A stretch of DNA of 10,066 nucleotides, from positions 1 through 10,066 of the forward strand of contig JAUXCK010000067.1 in assembly GCA_030618925.1 (NCBI GenBank), written 5' to 3'. Position 1 is the first letter of the stretch; every line of letters starts with the position of its first letter. Origin of the DNA: Desulfobacteraceae bacterium. Its GTDB lineage: Bacteria > Desulfobacterota > Desulfobacteria > Desulfobacterales > SURF-7. The translations under genes were made by a program, and so were the position numbers. Below, piece after piece: positions 1 through 6,552 of the stretch. Below the pieces are notes generated by a model, which saw only the letters and a program-made list of their open reading frames with translations, was not told the DNA's origin and searched no databases.

Positions 1-66
1 GATTACGATTAAGATTAAGATTACGATTAAGATTAAGATCACGATTAAGATGACGATTATGATCAG
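1..66. repeat. Degenerate hexamer tandem repeat
   Basis: About eleven consecutive 6-bp units of the form GATNAN: gattac, gattaa, gattaa, then the same three again, then drifting units (gatcac, gattaa, gatgac, gattat, gatcag). The first 36 bases are a perfect duplication of an 18-mer. The array may extend to the left of the window. No reading frame of note runs through it. It lies just downstream of the minus-strand aminotransferase. Between it and that gene's stop is a 12-bp perfect palindrome, TTTGGCGCCAAA (73-84), but I see no convincing terminator there. Function is unknown; slippage during replication is the simplest origin. Confidence 0.8.
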
Positions 67-118
67 GACCTATTTGGCGCCAAAAATAATGGTTTAAAAA
101 AAGATCTGTCCTGAGAAG

Positions 119-1021
119 TTACACAAATGTCAGCCATTTTTTGAACAACGGGTTCTCACCCTCAAATATTTCATCCATTTTATTTATTAATTGGAGGGTT
201 ACAGGTCCGGGACTGGGGCTGCCGAACTCACGGCCGTCAATGGACCGGATCGGGTGAATTTTTAAAACGCTTGAGGAAAAAAATGCTTCGTCAAACGTGG
301 CCAGCTCTTCGGCCCGGATGTCTTTTTCCTGAACCGTGTATTTCATTTCTCTTAAAGCTTCGATGGCGGCTGTCCGGGTAATCCCGGGAAGCGCGTTTCT
401 GAGGAATGGGGTAAGGATTTTGTTGTGTGTGACAAAAAACACGTTGGATGTGGGCCCCTCGGCCACAAAACCCATGGTATCAAGTAAAATTGCATCTTCA
501 TATCCTTTTTTCATGACTTCCATGGTGGCCAGGAATGCGTTTGCATAGTTCCCCACAATTTTCGCATGAGGCGGAACAGTTTCCGGGTGGATTTTTCGAA
601 ATGAGGATATTCCCACGGAAACAGGGGCGGACAGATCCTCCTGGCTGATATTAAAGGTATTGAAATCAATAGTGAAAATCGCGATATCAACCTTCGGGTC
701 TGTGGGAACAGGCCGCATCTCAATATTTGAATAATAGGCAAAAAATTTGGATATCCCGGATGAAACATCATTGACCTTTGCCGACTCGATAACCGCACGG
801 ATAAGATCATCCCTTTCGATGGGCAGGTCCATATAGGTCAGCCCGGCAGAGTTGAAAAATCTGTCAATATGTTCTTTGAGTCCGAAAAAAGCCGGTCCGT
901 TTTTGCTGGATACGATGTCTATTACCTCGAATATGGCAGAACCGCGGCTGAAGCTGTGGGATAACAGGGGCACATCAGTGTCGCTCCACTCAACAAAATT
1001 GCCGTTTAACCAGGCTTTCAT
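119..1021 (-). CDS. Class IV PLP-dependent aminotransferase (branched-chain type)
   Basis: A 300-residue fold-type IV PLP aminotransferase, the normal length for this family, which includes branched-chain aminotransferase (IlvE), D-amino acid aminotransferase and aminodeoxychorismate lyase. The N-terminal segment resembles the family's opening strand, followed by a conserved SRGSAIFE stretch (25-32). Lys154 in HAKIVGNYAN is the expected PLP Schiff-base lysine. The following GYEDAILLD (173-181) and EGPTSNVFFV (188-197) are typical of IlvE-like enzymes. The likely reaction is reversible transfer of the amino group between glutamate and branched-chain 2-oxo acids in the cytoplasm; the substrate is inferred from motif style only. 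ATG at 1021 is preceded by AAGGAG (1028-1033) with a 6-nt spacer. It appears to be transcribed alone: a strong terminator lies upstream and a candidate promoter lies at 1148-1175. D-amino acid aminotransferase is the main alternative. Confidence 0.9.
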   Translation of the reverse strand: MKAWLNGNFVEWSDTDVPLLSHSFSRGSAIFEVIDIVSSKNGPAFFGLKEHIDRFFNSAGLTYMDLPIERDDLIRAVIESAKVNDVSSGISKFFAYYSNIEMRPVPTDPKVDIAIFTIDFNTFNISQEDLSAPVSVGISSFRKIHPETVPPHAKIVGNYANAFLATMEVMKKGYEDAILLDTMGFVAEGPTSNVFFVTHNKILTPFLRNALPGITRTAAIEALREMKYTVQEKDIRAEELATFDEAFFSSSVLKIHPIRSIDGREFGSPSPGPVTLQLINKMDEIFEGENPLFKKWLTFV

Positions 1022-1080
1022 GTTAATCTCCTTTTTAAGGTTCCGCTCTTGTCAAAAAATCCGCTCCAATGTTCCGCCAT

Positions 1081-1134
1081 CCTTTTGGAAAATGCCGCTA
1101 TGTATGGATTGGAAACTGAAAAGTGTCCAAAAGG
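1081..1134 (-). other. Inverted repeat in the aminotransferase 5' leader
   Basis: CCTTTTGGA (1081-1089) and TCCAAAAGG (1126-1134) form a perfect 9-bp inverted repeat with 36 nt between the arms. Further TTGGA/TCCAA copies nearby (for example 1109-1113) give alternative pairings. In the minus-strand transcript the region ends with a run of six U residues before the ribosome binding site. It could be a leader fold that influences expression of the aminotransferase, but no known riboswitch or leader peptide is recognised. Confidence 0.3.
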
Positions 1135-1147
1135 GCTTTGTGGATGG

Positions 1148-1175
1148 ATACTATCTATTCTGGTTCTAAGGTCAA
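1148..1175 (-). promoter_or_regulatory. Candidate sigma-70-type promoter of the aminotransferase gene
   Basis: On the minus strand, TTGACC (1170-1175) is followed after 16 bp by TAGTAT (1148-1153), which matches TATAAT at 4 of 6 positions. It would give a leader of roughly 120 nt to the ATG at 1021. It lies between the strong terminator at 1206-1242 and the gene, which is where a promoter is needed. This is an assignment by motif only. Confidence 0.4.
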
Positions 1176-1205
1176 GTAAAAATATAGGGGAACGGTTGTG
1201 CAAAT

Positions 1206-1242
1206 AAAAAACCTTCCCGAACCGCTGTCAGGAAGGTTTTTT
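1206..1242 (-). terminator. Strong intrinsic terminator downstream of glutamate synthase
   Basis: A perfect 12-bp stem (AAAAAACCTTCC, 1206-1217, with GGAAGGTTTTTT, 1231-1242) encloses a 13-nt loop. Read on the minus strand it gives a GC-containing stem followed by a U-run, about 60 bp after the glutamate synthase stop codon. The A-tract/T-tract symmetry means it could work on both strands, but no plus-strand gene feeds into it here. It isolates the glutamate synthase unit from the aminotransferase. Confidence 0.85.
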
Positions 1243-1256
1243 TAATCAAAAGAATT

Positions 1257-1277
1257 CCTCGCAGCTCTGCTGCGGGG
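1257..1277. repeat. REP-like short palindrome
   Basis: CCTCGCAGC (1257-1265), a TCT loop and GCTGCGGGG (1269-1277) form a 9-bp, GC-rich hairpin with one T-G wobble. It sits between the glutamate synthase stop and its terminator and has no U-tract of its own. Short GC-rich palindromes in this position are typical of repetitive extragenic elements. Whether it is repeated in this genome cannot be seen from one copy. Confidence 0.4.
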
Positions 1278-1301
1278 GGCTTCATTTGTACGGGTTTGAA
1301 T

Positions 1302-2957
1302 TTATGAATTGAGGATTTTCTTTGCGCCCTCATCATTCACATCAGAAACATGCGGGATGCCTGTTTCCTGCGCTGTTTCCCTGTTGCCCGAGAAAAGATC
1401 TGAACGCTCTATCTGGTTAAGAGAGAATTTTCTCGCACCGGCCATAAGCTGCTGGAGACCGCATGAAAGCTTGTCTGCCAGTGTGCAGAATGCAATGGCG
1501 CCGTAAGGAATATTTTTCATCTCTTTTTTACCCAGTTTTTTCTCAATGTCAAAGTAGGAGGCAAAAAGATTTTCAGCAGAGTCGCCGATGTTGGCCACGG
1601 TCTTGGGAAGTTTGTCCCAGTTTCCGAAAAGTTTTTCTTTTCTTTCAGGATGCAGCACACCTTCTATGTTTGATCCCAGGTATCCCGGAATCATGATCGC
1701 TCTGCCCATGCAAATGAGTTTTGTAAATGGTGCACCCAATGCTATGGCTTTAAATATGTGGTCTTCAAGCGCAAAGCCGCCGGCAAATGACATGTCAACC
1801 ACATCAGCGCCCTTTGCTGCCAGGATACTTGCATATTCATACGCTTTGGAATGGAGATTGATGGACGGCACACCCCAGCTCTGCATCATATTCCACGGAC
1901 TCATGCCGGTCCCTCCGCCGGAACCATCAATGGTCAGAAGATCACATTCTGCATCTGTGGCAAATTTAATCGCCATGGCCAGCTCCTCCATGCCATAGGA
2001 GCCTGTCTTCAAGGTAACCCGTTTGAATCCAAGGCTGCGGAGATATTCAGCGCTGCTCATAAAATCTTCCCGAACCTGCTCTACGGAACTCAAATTTGTG
2101 CCGCCAAGACGGCTGTGGCGGGCAAATGATTTGATGGCCCCTTCCTTGAATGCTTTTTTCACTTCAGGCTTTGTGGGATCAGGATCCACGACATATCCGC
2201 GTTCATGGAGGAAAGTCGCATATTCAAGACTGGTCACCTGGATCTCACCGCCGATGTCCTTGGCGCCCTGTCCCCATTTCAATTCAATGATGCATTTGTT
2301 GCCATATTTATCGGCAACGAATTCGGCCACGCCATTCCGTGTGTCTTCAACATTGAGCTGGATGATAATGGCACCATATCCCTTGTCTGCATAGCGGAGA
2401 TAACCGTCAATCCGGCGTTCAAGTTCAGGCGCGCCTTTAATTTTGCCTTTTCTGGTTTTGCCTTTTCCGATTTTTGATTTACGATCAACCCCCACGACGT
2501 TTTCACCGATAACAACAGGAATACCGCAAAGGGCGCCGCCGATGGCAAAAGAATCCCAATATCTTTCAGCGATGAAGGTGGATCCGAGTGCACCGGTCAT
2601 CAGGGGGATGCGAATTTTAGTTTTAACCTTTTTGCCGAATTCGGTTTCAAGATTGACATTCGGGAAAATACAGTCATCAGGGTCATTGGTCATTTTGTTG
2701 CTCAGTCCGTGTGCGCCATAGGCATAGCCCTGAATCCTGAGTGAGTTGTAGGAGACGCCCACATGCGTGGTATTGTTGCCGCCGGCAGTCACCATACCGA
2801 AACTTCTCGGATATAGCAGTTTTCGCCCCACAAGGCTGGAAAGCCATGTTTCACATTTTCCCTGGCAATCGGCCCGGCAGAGGGTGCACAAACTTGATTC
2901 ACACGGATTGCCGCGGTTGGTTGTTCCCAGCGCATCGTTGCTTTTTGAAAATCTCAT
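1302..2957 (-). CDS. gltB: Glutamate synthase FMN-domain protein (stand-alone, archaeal type)
   Basis: A 551-residue protein matching the FMN-binding synthase domain of glutamate synthase alpha subunits. That domain combines 2-oxoglutarate with channelled ammonia to give glutamate. The core signature DGSGGGTGMSP lies at 344-354, and CTLADKLSCGLQQLMAGAR at 491-509 is characteristic of this stand-alone subfamily. There is no N-terminal glutaminase (GATase II) domain and no C-terminal GXGXG domain, so these would have to be separate proteins. Residues 19-35 form a cysteine cluster, CX4CX2CX3CX3C, that looks like an iron-sulfur or metal site. I do not see the usual CX5CX4C 3Fe-4S motif of bacterial GltB. 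ATG at 2957 has AAGGAG at 2969-2974, spacer 11. The gene has its own promoter (3183-3211), a hairpin-rich leader with an internal terminator, and a strong terminator at 1206-1242. The related N-methylglutamate synthase subunit is the main alternative. Confidence 0.9.
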   Translation of the reverse strand: MRFSKSNDALGTTNRGNPCESSLCTLCRADCQGKCETWLSSLVGRKLLYPRSFGMVTAGGNNTTHVGVSYNSLRIQGYAYGAHGLSNKMTNDPDDCIFPNVNLETEFGKKVKTKIRIPLMTGALGSTFIAERYWDSFAIGGALCGIPVVIGENVVGVDRKSKIGKGKTRKGKIKGAPELERRIDGYLRYADKGYGAIIIQLNVEDTRNGVAEFVADKYGNKCIIELKWGQGAKDIGGEIQVTSLEYATFLHERGYVVDPDPTKPEVKKAFKEGAIKSFARHSRLGGTNLSSVEQVREDFMSSAEYLRSLGFKRVTLKTGSYGMEELAMAIKFATDAECDLLTIDGSGGGTGMSPWNMMQSWGVPSINLHSKAYEYASILAAKGADVVDMSFAGGFALEDHIFKAIALGAPFTKLICMGRAIMIPGYLGSNIEGVLHPERKEKLFGNWDKLPKTVANIGDSAENLFASYFDIEKKLGKKEMKNIPYGAIAFCTLADKLSCGLQQLMAGARKFSLNQIERSDLFSGNRETAQETGIPHVSDVNDEGAKKILNS

Positions 2958-3046
2958 TTTTTTTAATTCTCCTTCTTTTAAGTAAACTCTTTTTAGATAA
3001 ATCTGTTTTGGATAAACCTATTGAAAAAATAGACGTCTCAAAATAA

Positions 3047-3082
3047 AAAGACGCCTGTTTCCAATAGCAAACAGACGTCTTT
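3047..3082 (-). terminator. Intrinsic terminator inside the glutamate synthase leader (attenuator)
   Basis: Arms 3047-3060 and 3069-3082 pair over 14 bp with an 8-nt loop. The single mismatch is C-A on the plus strand but becomes a G-U wobble in the minus-strand RNA, so the stem is intact only in the minus-strand transcript. It is followed there by UUUUUAUUUU. It lies about 95 nt after the predicted transcription start and about 90 nt before the glutamate synthase ATG, so it would stop transcription before the gene unless disrupted. It could also act as a backup terminator for carB transcripts. Confidence 0.8.
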
Positions 3083-3089
3083 GTCGGTT
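3070..3089 (-). promoter_or_regulatory. Second hexaloop hairpin (ANTAR-type antiterminator)
   Basis: In the minus-strand RNA, AACCGAC, hexaloop AAAGAC, GUCUGUU forms a 7-bp stem interrupted by one C-U mismatch. The loop has A at position 1 and G at position 4, the two bases conserved in ANTAR target loops. The loop and 3' arm (3070-3082) are the same bases as the 5' arm of the terminator at 3047-3082, so the two structures cannot coexist. The stem alone is weak, as expected of a structure that must be stabilised by a bound protein. The pairing is direct sequence observation; the role is inferred. Confidence 0.65.
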
Positions 3090-3101
3090 AAACTTTATAC
3101 A

Positions 3102-3128
3102 AGCCCTGCACGCCATTGTGCGAGGGCT
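3102..3128 (-). promoter_or_regulatory. First hexaloop hairpin of the ANTAR-type leader
   Basis: In the minus-strand RNA, AGCCCU, a bulged C, GCAC, hexaloop AAUGGC, GUGC, AGGGCU forms a stable 10-bp stem with one bulge. The loop again has A at position 1 and G at position 4. It lies 12 nt upstream of the second hexaloop hairpin (3070-3089). A pair of hexaloop hairpins with a terminator overlapping the second is the known target layout for ANTAR-domain antiterminators such as EutV and NasR. Confidence 0.7.
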
Positions 3129-3182
3129 GATTCAAAACGTAAAATAATAGAAAATTATTTTAACTCAATATTTAAACAATAA

Positions 3183-3211
3183 TTTTTAGCAAAACTAAAT
3201 TTGCTTGTCAA
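3183..3211 (-). promoter_or_regulatory. gltB: Sigma-70-type promoter of the glutamate synthase gene
   Basis: On the minus strand a consensus TTGACA (3206-3211) is followed after exactly 17 bp by TAAAAA (3183-3188), 4 of 6 matches to TATAAT. Transcription would start near 3176 and produce a leader of about 220 nt carrying both hexaloop hairpins and the attenuator. It is immediately downstream of the probable carB terminator, consistent with a separate transcription unit. No sigma-54 GG-N10-GC element is visible in this region. Confidence 0.6.
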
Positions 3212-3238
3212 GAAAAATCTAACCCTGACATGGGGTTA
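3212..3238 (-). terminator. Probable terminator of the regulator-carB operon
   Basis: TAACCC (3220-3225) and GGGTTA (3233-3238) form a 6-bp stem with a 7-nt loop. Read on the minus strand it is followed by GATTTTTC. It lies about 90 bp downstream of the carB stop codon and just before the glutamate synthase promoter. The stem is short, so termination may be partial. Confidence 0.5.
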
Positions 3239-3326
3239 CACCGGAGATACCCTAACGTTGCATAAAAAAGATAGCGATAGTCTTAAAGCGCATTAGGAAC
3301 ATTGCCCGGGCCAGTGTTTCTTAATA

Positions 3327-6300
3327 TTAAATATCCGAGTGATACTCCTGGAGGGACTTGACATAGGTCTCTCCTTTTTGACGGGCCGCAATCCCCTTGG
3401 CCGTGGCCAGTGCTGCCGCCGTTGTCGTGATGTAGGGAATTTTAAACCGGATGGCGGTTTTCCGGATATATGAATCATCTTCCTGACTCTCTTTTCCACT
3501 CGGTGTGTTAACGACCAGCTGGATTTCGTTGTTTTTAACTGCATCGACGATGTCGGGCCGGCCATGTCCTATTTTTTTAATCAAATCAGAATCAATTCCG
3601 TTATCAGACAGAAACCGGCGGGTCCCTTCTGTGGAAAGGACTTTAAACCCCAGTTCCCTGAACAGTCTTGCCGCTTCGAGAATCCCAGGTTTGTCCCTGT
3701 CGGCAATGGTGATCAGGACAGACCCTTCAATGGGCAGCGGGAGCTGGATTGCCTCCTGGGCCTTGTAAAATGCAAGGCCGTATGAATCCGCCATCCCCAG
3801 CACCTCTCCTGTGGATCTCATCTCCGGTCCAAGGAGGGGGTCTACTTCCGGGAACATGTTGAACGGGAAGACCGATTCCTTGACGCCAAAATGAGGGATC
3901 GTTTTATGCTCAAGTTTAAGATCGGAGAGTTTCTTACCCAGCAGAACCTGTGTGGCAAGCCGGGCCATTGGGATATTGCATACCTTTGACACCAGCGGTA
4001 CGGTGCGGGAAGCCCTGGGGTTGGCTTCCAGGATATAAACAGTATCCTCGGCAATCGCATACTGAATATTCATTAACCCGATCACATTCATCTGGATGGC
4101 AATTTTACGGGTGTATTCGGTAATGGTTTCAATATGTTTTGTTGGGACACTCACCGGCGGAATCACACACGCCGAATCCCCTGAATGGACGCCGGCCAGT
4201 TCGATATGCTCCATGACCGCCGGCACAAACGCATCGGTTCCGTCTGCAATGGCATCTGCTTCGGCTTCAATGGCGTCTTCCAGGAATTTGTCAATCAGGA
4301 TCGGCCGGTCAGGGGACACGTCAACTGCTGCCGCCAGATAGCGTTCAAGCATCTCCTGGTCAAGAATAATTTCCATGGCTCTTCCACCCAGAACATAGGA
4401 TGGCCGAACCATCAGGGGATATCCGATGTCATTCGCCACCTCGAGGGCCTCCGCAAGGTTACTGGCCATACCAGACTGTGGTTGGGGGATCCCCAGGTCG
4501 CGAATTATTTTTCGGAATCGGTCGCGATCTTCAGCCAGATCGATTGTTTCAGGGGAGGTCCCCAGGATGGTCACACCCGCCTCTTCCAGTTCAGCTGCGA
4601 TATTCAGCGGCGTTTGGCCGCCGAACTGGACAATGGCGCCGTCCGGCTTTTCCTTTTCATAAATGCTCAGCACATCCTCTACGGTTAAGGGCTCAAAATA
4701 GAGTTTGTCCGATGTGTCGTAATCTGTCGATACTGTTTCAGGGTTGCAGTTAACCATGATGGATTCATACCCTGCATCCTTGATGGCAAGTGCAGCATGA
4801 ACACAGCAATAATCAAACTCTATGCCCTGGCCTATCCGGTTGGGCCCTCCGCCCAGAACCATGATTTTTTTGTTGCCGCTCACGTCAACCTGATTCGGGG
4901 CATTGTACGTGGAATAATAATAGGCTGCATTTTCAACGCCGCTGACCGGAACCGGCTCCCATGCTTCGTTTAAATTCAGGGAAAGACGTTTTCCACGAAT
5001 GTCCTTTTCGGGCAGATTTAGAAGCATGGCCAGATATTTATCAGAAAAACCGTCTTTTTTTGCCTGAATGAGAAGATCATCAGGCGGTAATTTTCCCCGA
5101 TGTGTGAGGACTTTTTCTTCCAGCTCCACGAGCTCTTTCATCTGTTCAATGAACCACGGTTTGATATGTGTTAACTCATAAAGGGTCTGGATGTCCGCTC
5201 CCTTTCGCAGCGCCTCATACATAATGAACTGGCGCTCACTTGTCGGCGTGCCCACCATTTTTAAGAGTTGCTCAAGGGATTGATCATTAAAATCTTTTAC
5301 AAAGCCAAGCCCGTAGCGGTTGTTTTCCAGGGATCGGATAGATTTCTGAAAGGCTTCTTTATAGTTCTTGCCAAGGCTCATGACTTCGCCCACCGCGCGC
5401 ATTTGTGTTCCGAGTTTATCCTCTACGCCCTCGAATTTTTCAAAGGCCCAACGGGCAAACTTCACAACCACGTAATCTCCAGAGGGGGTATATTTTTCAA
5501 GGGTGCCGTCCCGCCAGTAGGGAATTTCATCCATTGTCATCCCGCCTGCCAAAAGGGAGGAGACCATTGCAATGGGAAATCCGGTTGCTTTGGAGGCCAG
5601 GGCGGATGAACGGGAAGTCCTTGGATTGATTTCGATCACAACAACCCGGCCGGTTTTCGGATCATGCGCGAACTGGATATTTGTGCCGCCAATGACTTCG
5701 ATGGCCTCCACAATATCGTATGAATATTTCTGAAGCCGTTTCTGCAGTTCAGGATCAATGGTCAGCATGGGCGCCGTGCAAAAAGAATCACCTGTGTGAA
5801 CACCCATGGCATCGACATTTTCTATAAAACAGACAGTAATCATCTGGTTTTTGGCGTCTCTTACCACCTCAAGCTCGAGTTCCTCCCACCCCAGTACAGA
5901 TTCCTCCACAAGGATCTGGGTGACAAGGCTGGCCGAAAGGCCGCGCGCTGAAATGATGCGGAGGTCCTCAACATTGTAAACAAGGCCGCCGCCTGTCCCG
6001 CCCATTGTGTATGCCGGACGAAGTACAACAGGATAACCCAGCTCATCAGCGATTTTTTCGGCTTCCTCAATTGTATTGGCAGTCCTGCCCTCGGGCATTT
6101 CGATCCCGAGACGATCCATTGTATTTTTAAAGGCTGTTCGGTCCTCTCCGCGTTCAATGGCATCGATATTGACGCCGATGATTTTGACACCATACTTTTT
6201 CAAGACACCGGTCCTTGATAGTTCAGAGGAGAGGTTAAGGCCGGTTTGACCCCCCAGATTCGGCAGCAGTGCATCCGGTCGTTCTTTTTCGATGATTTTT

Positions 6301-6524
6301 GTCAGTGTCTGGATATTGAGCGGTTCGATATAGGTTGTATCGGCCATGCCGGGATCTGTCATAATCGTGGCAGGATTTGAATTTACCAGTACAATCCCGT
6401 AACCAAGGCTTCGCAATGCCTTGCAGGCCTGGGTACCTGAATAATCAAACTCGCATGCCTGGCCGATTATGATGGGTCCTGATCCGATAATCATTACCTT
6501 GTTAATATCATCACGCTTGGGCAT
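3327..6524 (-). CDS. carB: Carbamoyl-phosphate synthase large subunit
   Basis: A 1065-residue protein, close to the usual length of about 1070. It makes carbamoyl phosphate from bicarbonate, two ATP and ammonia delivered by the glutaminase subunit CarA, for pyrimidine and arginine synthesis in the cytoplasm. The duplicated ATP-grasp layout is complete. The first half begins MIIGSGPIIIGQACEFDYSG near residue 11 and carries RPAYTMGGTGGG at 169-180 and EINPRTSRSS near 300. The second half begins with MVLGGGPNRIGQGIEFDYC near residue 560. The last roughly 130 residues form the MGS-like allosteric domain. I chose ATG at 6524 because MPKRDDINKV is the family's usual start and GGAGG (6533-6537) sits 8 nt upstream. 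An in-frame ATG at 6650 would add 42 unrelated residues overlapping the upstream gene. It follows the ANTAR gene by 28 bp, so is probably co-transcribed. No carA is in the window. Confidence 0.97.
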   Translation of the reverse strand: MPKRDDINKVMIIGSGPIIIGQACEFDYSGTQACKALRSLGYGIVLVNSNPATIMTDPGMADTTYIEPLNIQTLTKIIEKERPDALLPNLGGQTGLNLSSELSRTGVLKKYGVKIIGVNIDAIERGEDRTAFKNTMDRLGIEMPEGRTANTIEEAEKIADELGYPVVLRPAYTMGGTGGGLVYNVEDLRIISARGLSASLVTQILVEESVLGWEELELEVVRDAKNQMITVCFIENVDAMGVHTGDSFCTAPMLTIDPELQKRLQKYSYDIVEAIEVIGGTNIQFAHDPKTGRVVVIEINPRTSRSSALASKATGFPIAMVSSLLAGGMTMDEIPYWRDGTLEKYTPSGDYVVVKFARWAFEKFEGVEDKLGTQMRAVGEVMSLGKNYKEAFQKSIRSLENNRYGLGFVKDFNDQSLEQLLKMVGTPTSERQFIMYEALRKGADIQTLYELTHIKPWFIEQMKELVELEEKVLTHRGKLPPDDLLIQAKKDGFSDKYLAMLLNLPEKDIRGKRLSLNLNEAWEPVPVSGVENAAYYYSTYNAPNQVDVSGNKKIMVLGGGPNRIGQGIEFDYCCVHAALAIKDAGYESIMVNCNPETVSTDYDTSDKLYFEPLTVEDVLSIYEKEKPDGAIVQFGGQTPLNIAAELEEAGVTILGTSPETIDLAEDRDRFRKIIRDLGIPQPQSGMASNLAEALEVANDIGYPLMVRPSYVLGGRAMEIILDQEMLERYLAAAVDVSPDRPILIDKFLEDAIEAEADAIADGTDAFVPAVMEHIELAGVHSGDSACVIPPVSVPTKHIETITEYTRKIAIQMNVIGLMNIQYAIAEDTVYILEANPRASRTVPLVSKVCNIPMARLATQVLLGKKLSDLKLEHKTIPHFGVKESVFPFNMFPEVDPLLGPEMRSTGEVLGMADSYGLAFYKAQEAIQLPLPIEGSVLITIADRDKPGILEAARLFRELGFKVLSTEGTRRFLSDNGIDSDLIKKIGHGRPDIVDAVKNNEIQLVVNTPSGKESQEDDSYIRKTAIRFKIPYITTTAAALATAKGIAARQKGETYVKSLQEYHSDI

Positions 6525-6552
6525 AAATTTTTCCTCCATTGTTTGGTTAAAG

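Noticed and set aside
1018..1203. A 61-residue minus-strand frame upstream of the aminotransferase.
   Set aside because: No recognisable similarity or ribosome binding site; it runs through the promoter and leader region and ends by overlapping the aminotransferase start.
3018..3116. A 32-codon minus-strand frame in the glutamate synthase leader starting MACRACIKFN and containing three RRLF repeats.
   Set aside because: The ATG lies within hexaloop hairpin 1, there is no clear Shine-Dalgarno, and the RRLF repeats come from the AGACGTCT-type stem sequences. The RNA-structure explanation is better. A leader peptide is not fully excluded.
3206..3231. A NifA upstream activator site (TGT-N10-ACA) near the glutamate synthase promoter.
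   Set aside because: Counting from the TGT at 3206 the ACA does not fall at the required distance, and no sigma-54 promoter is present nearby.
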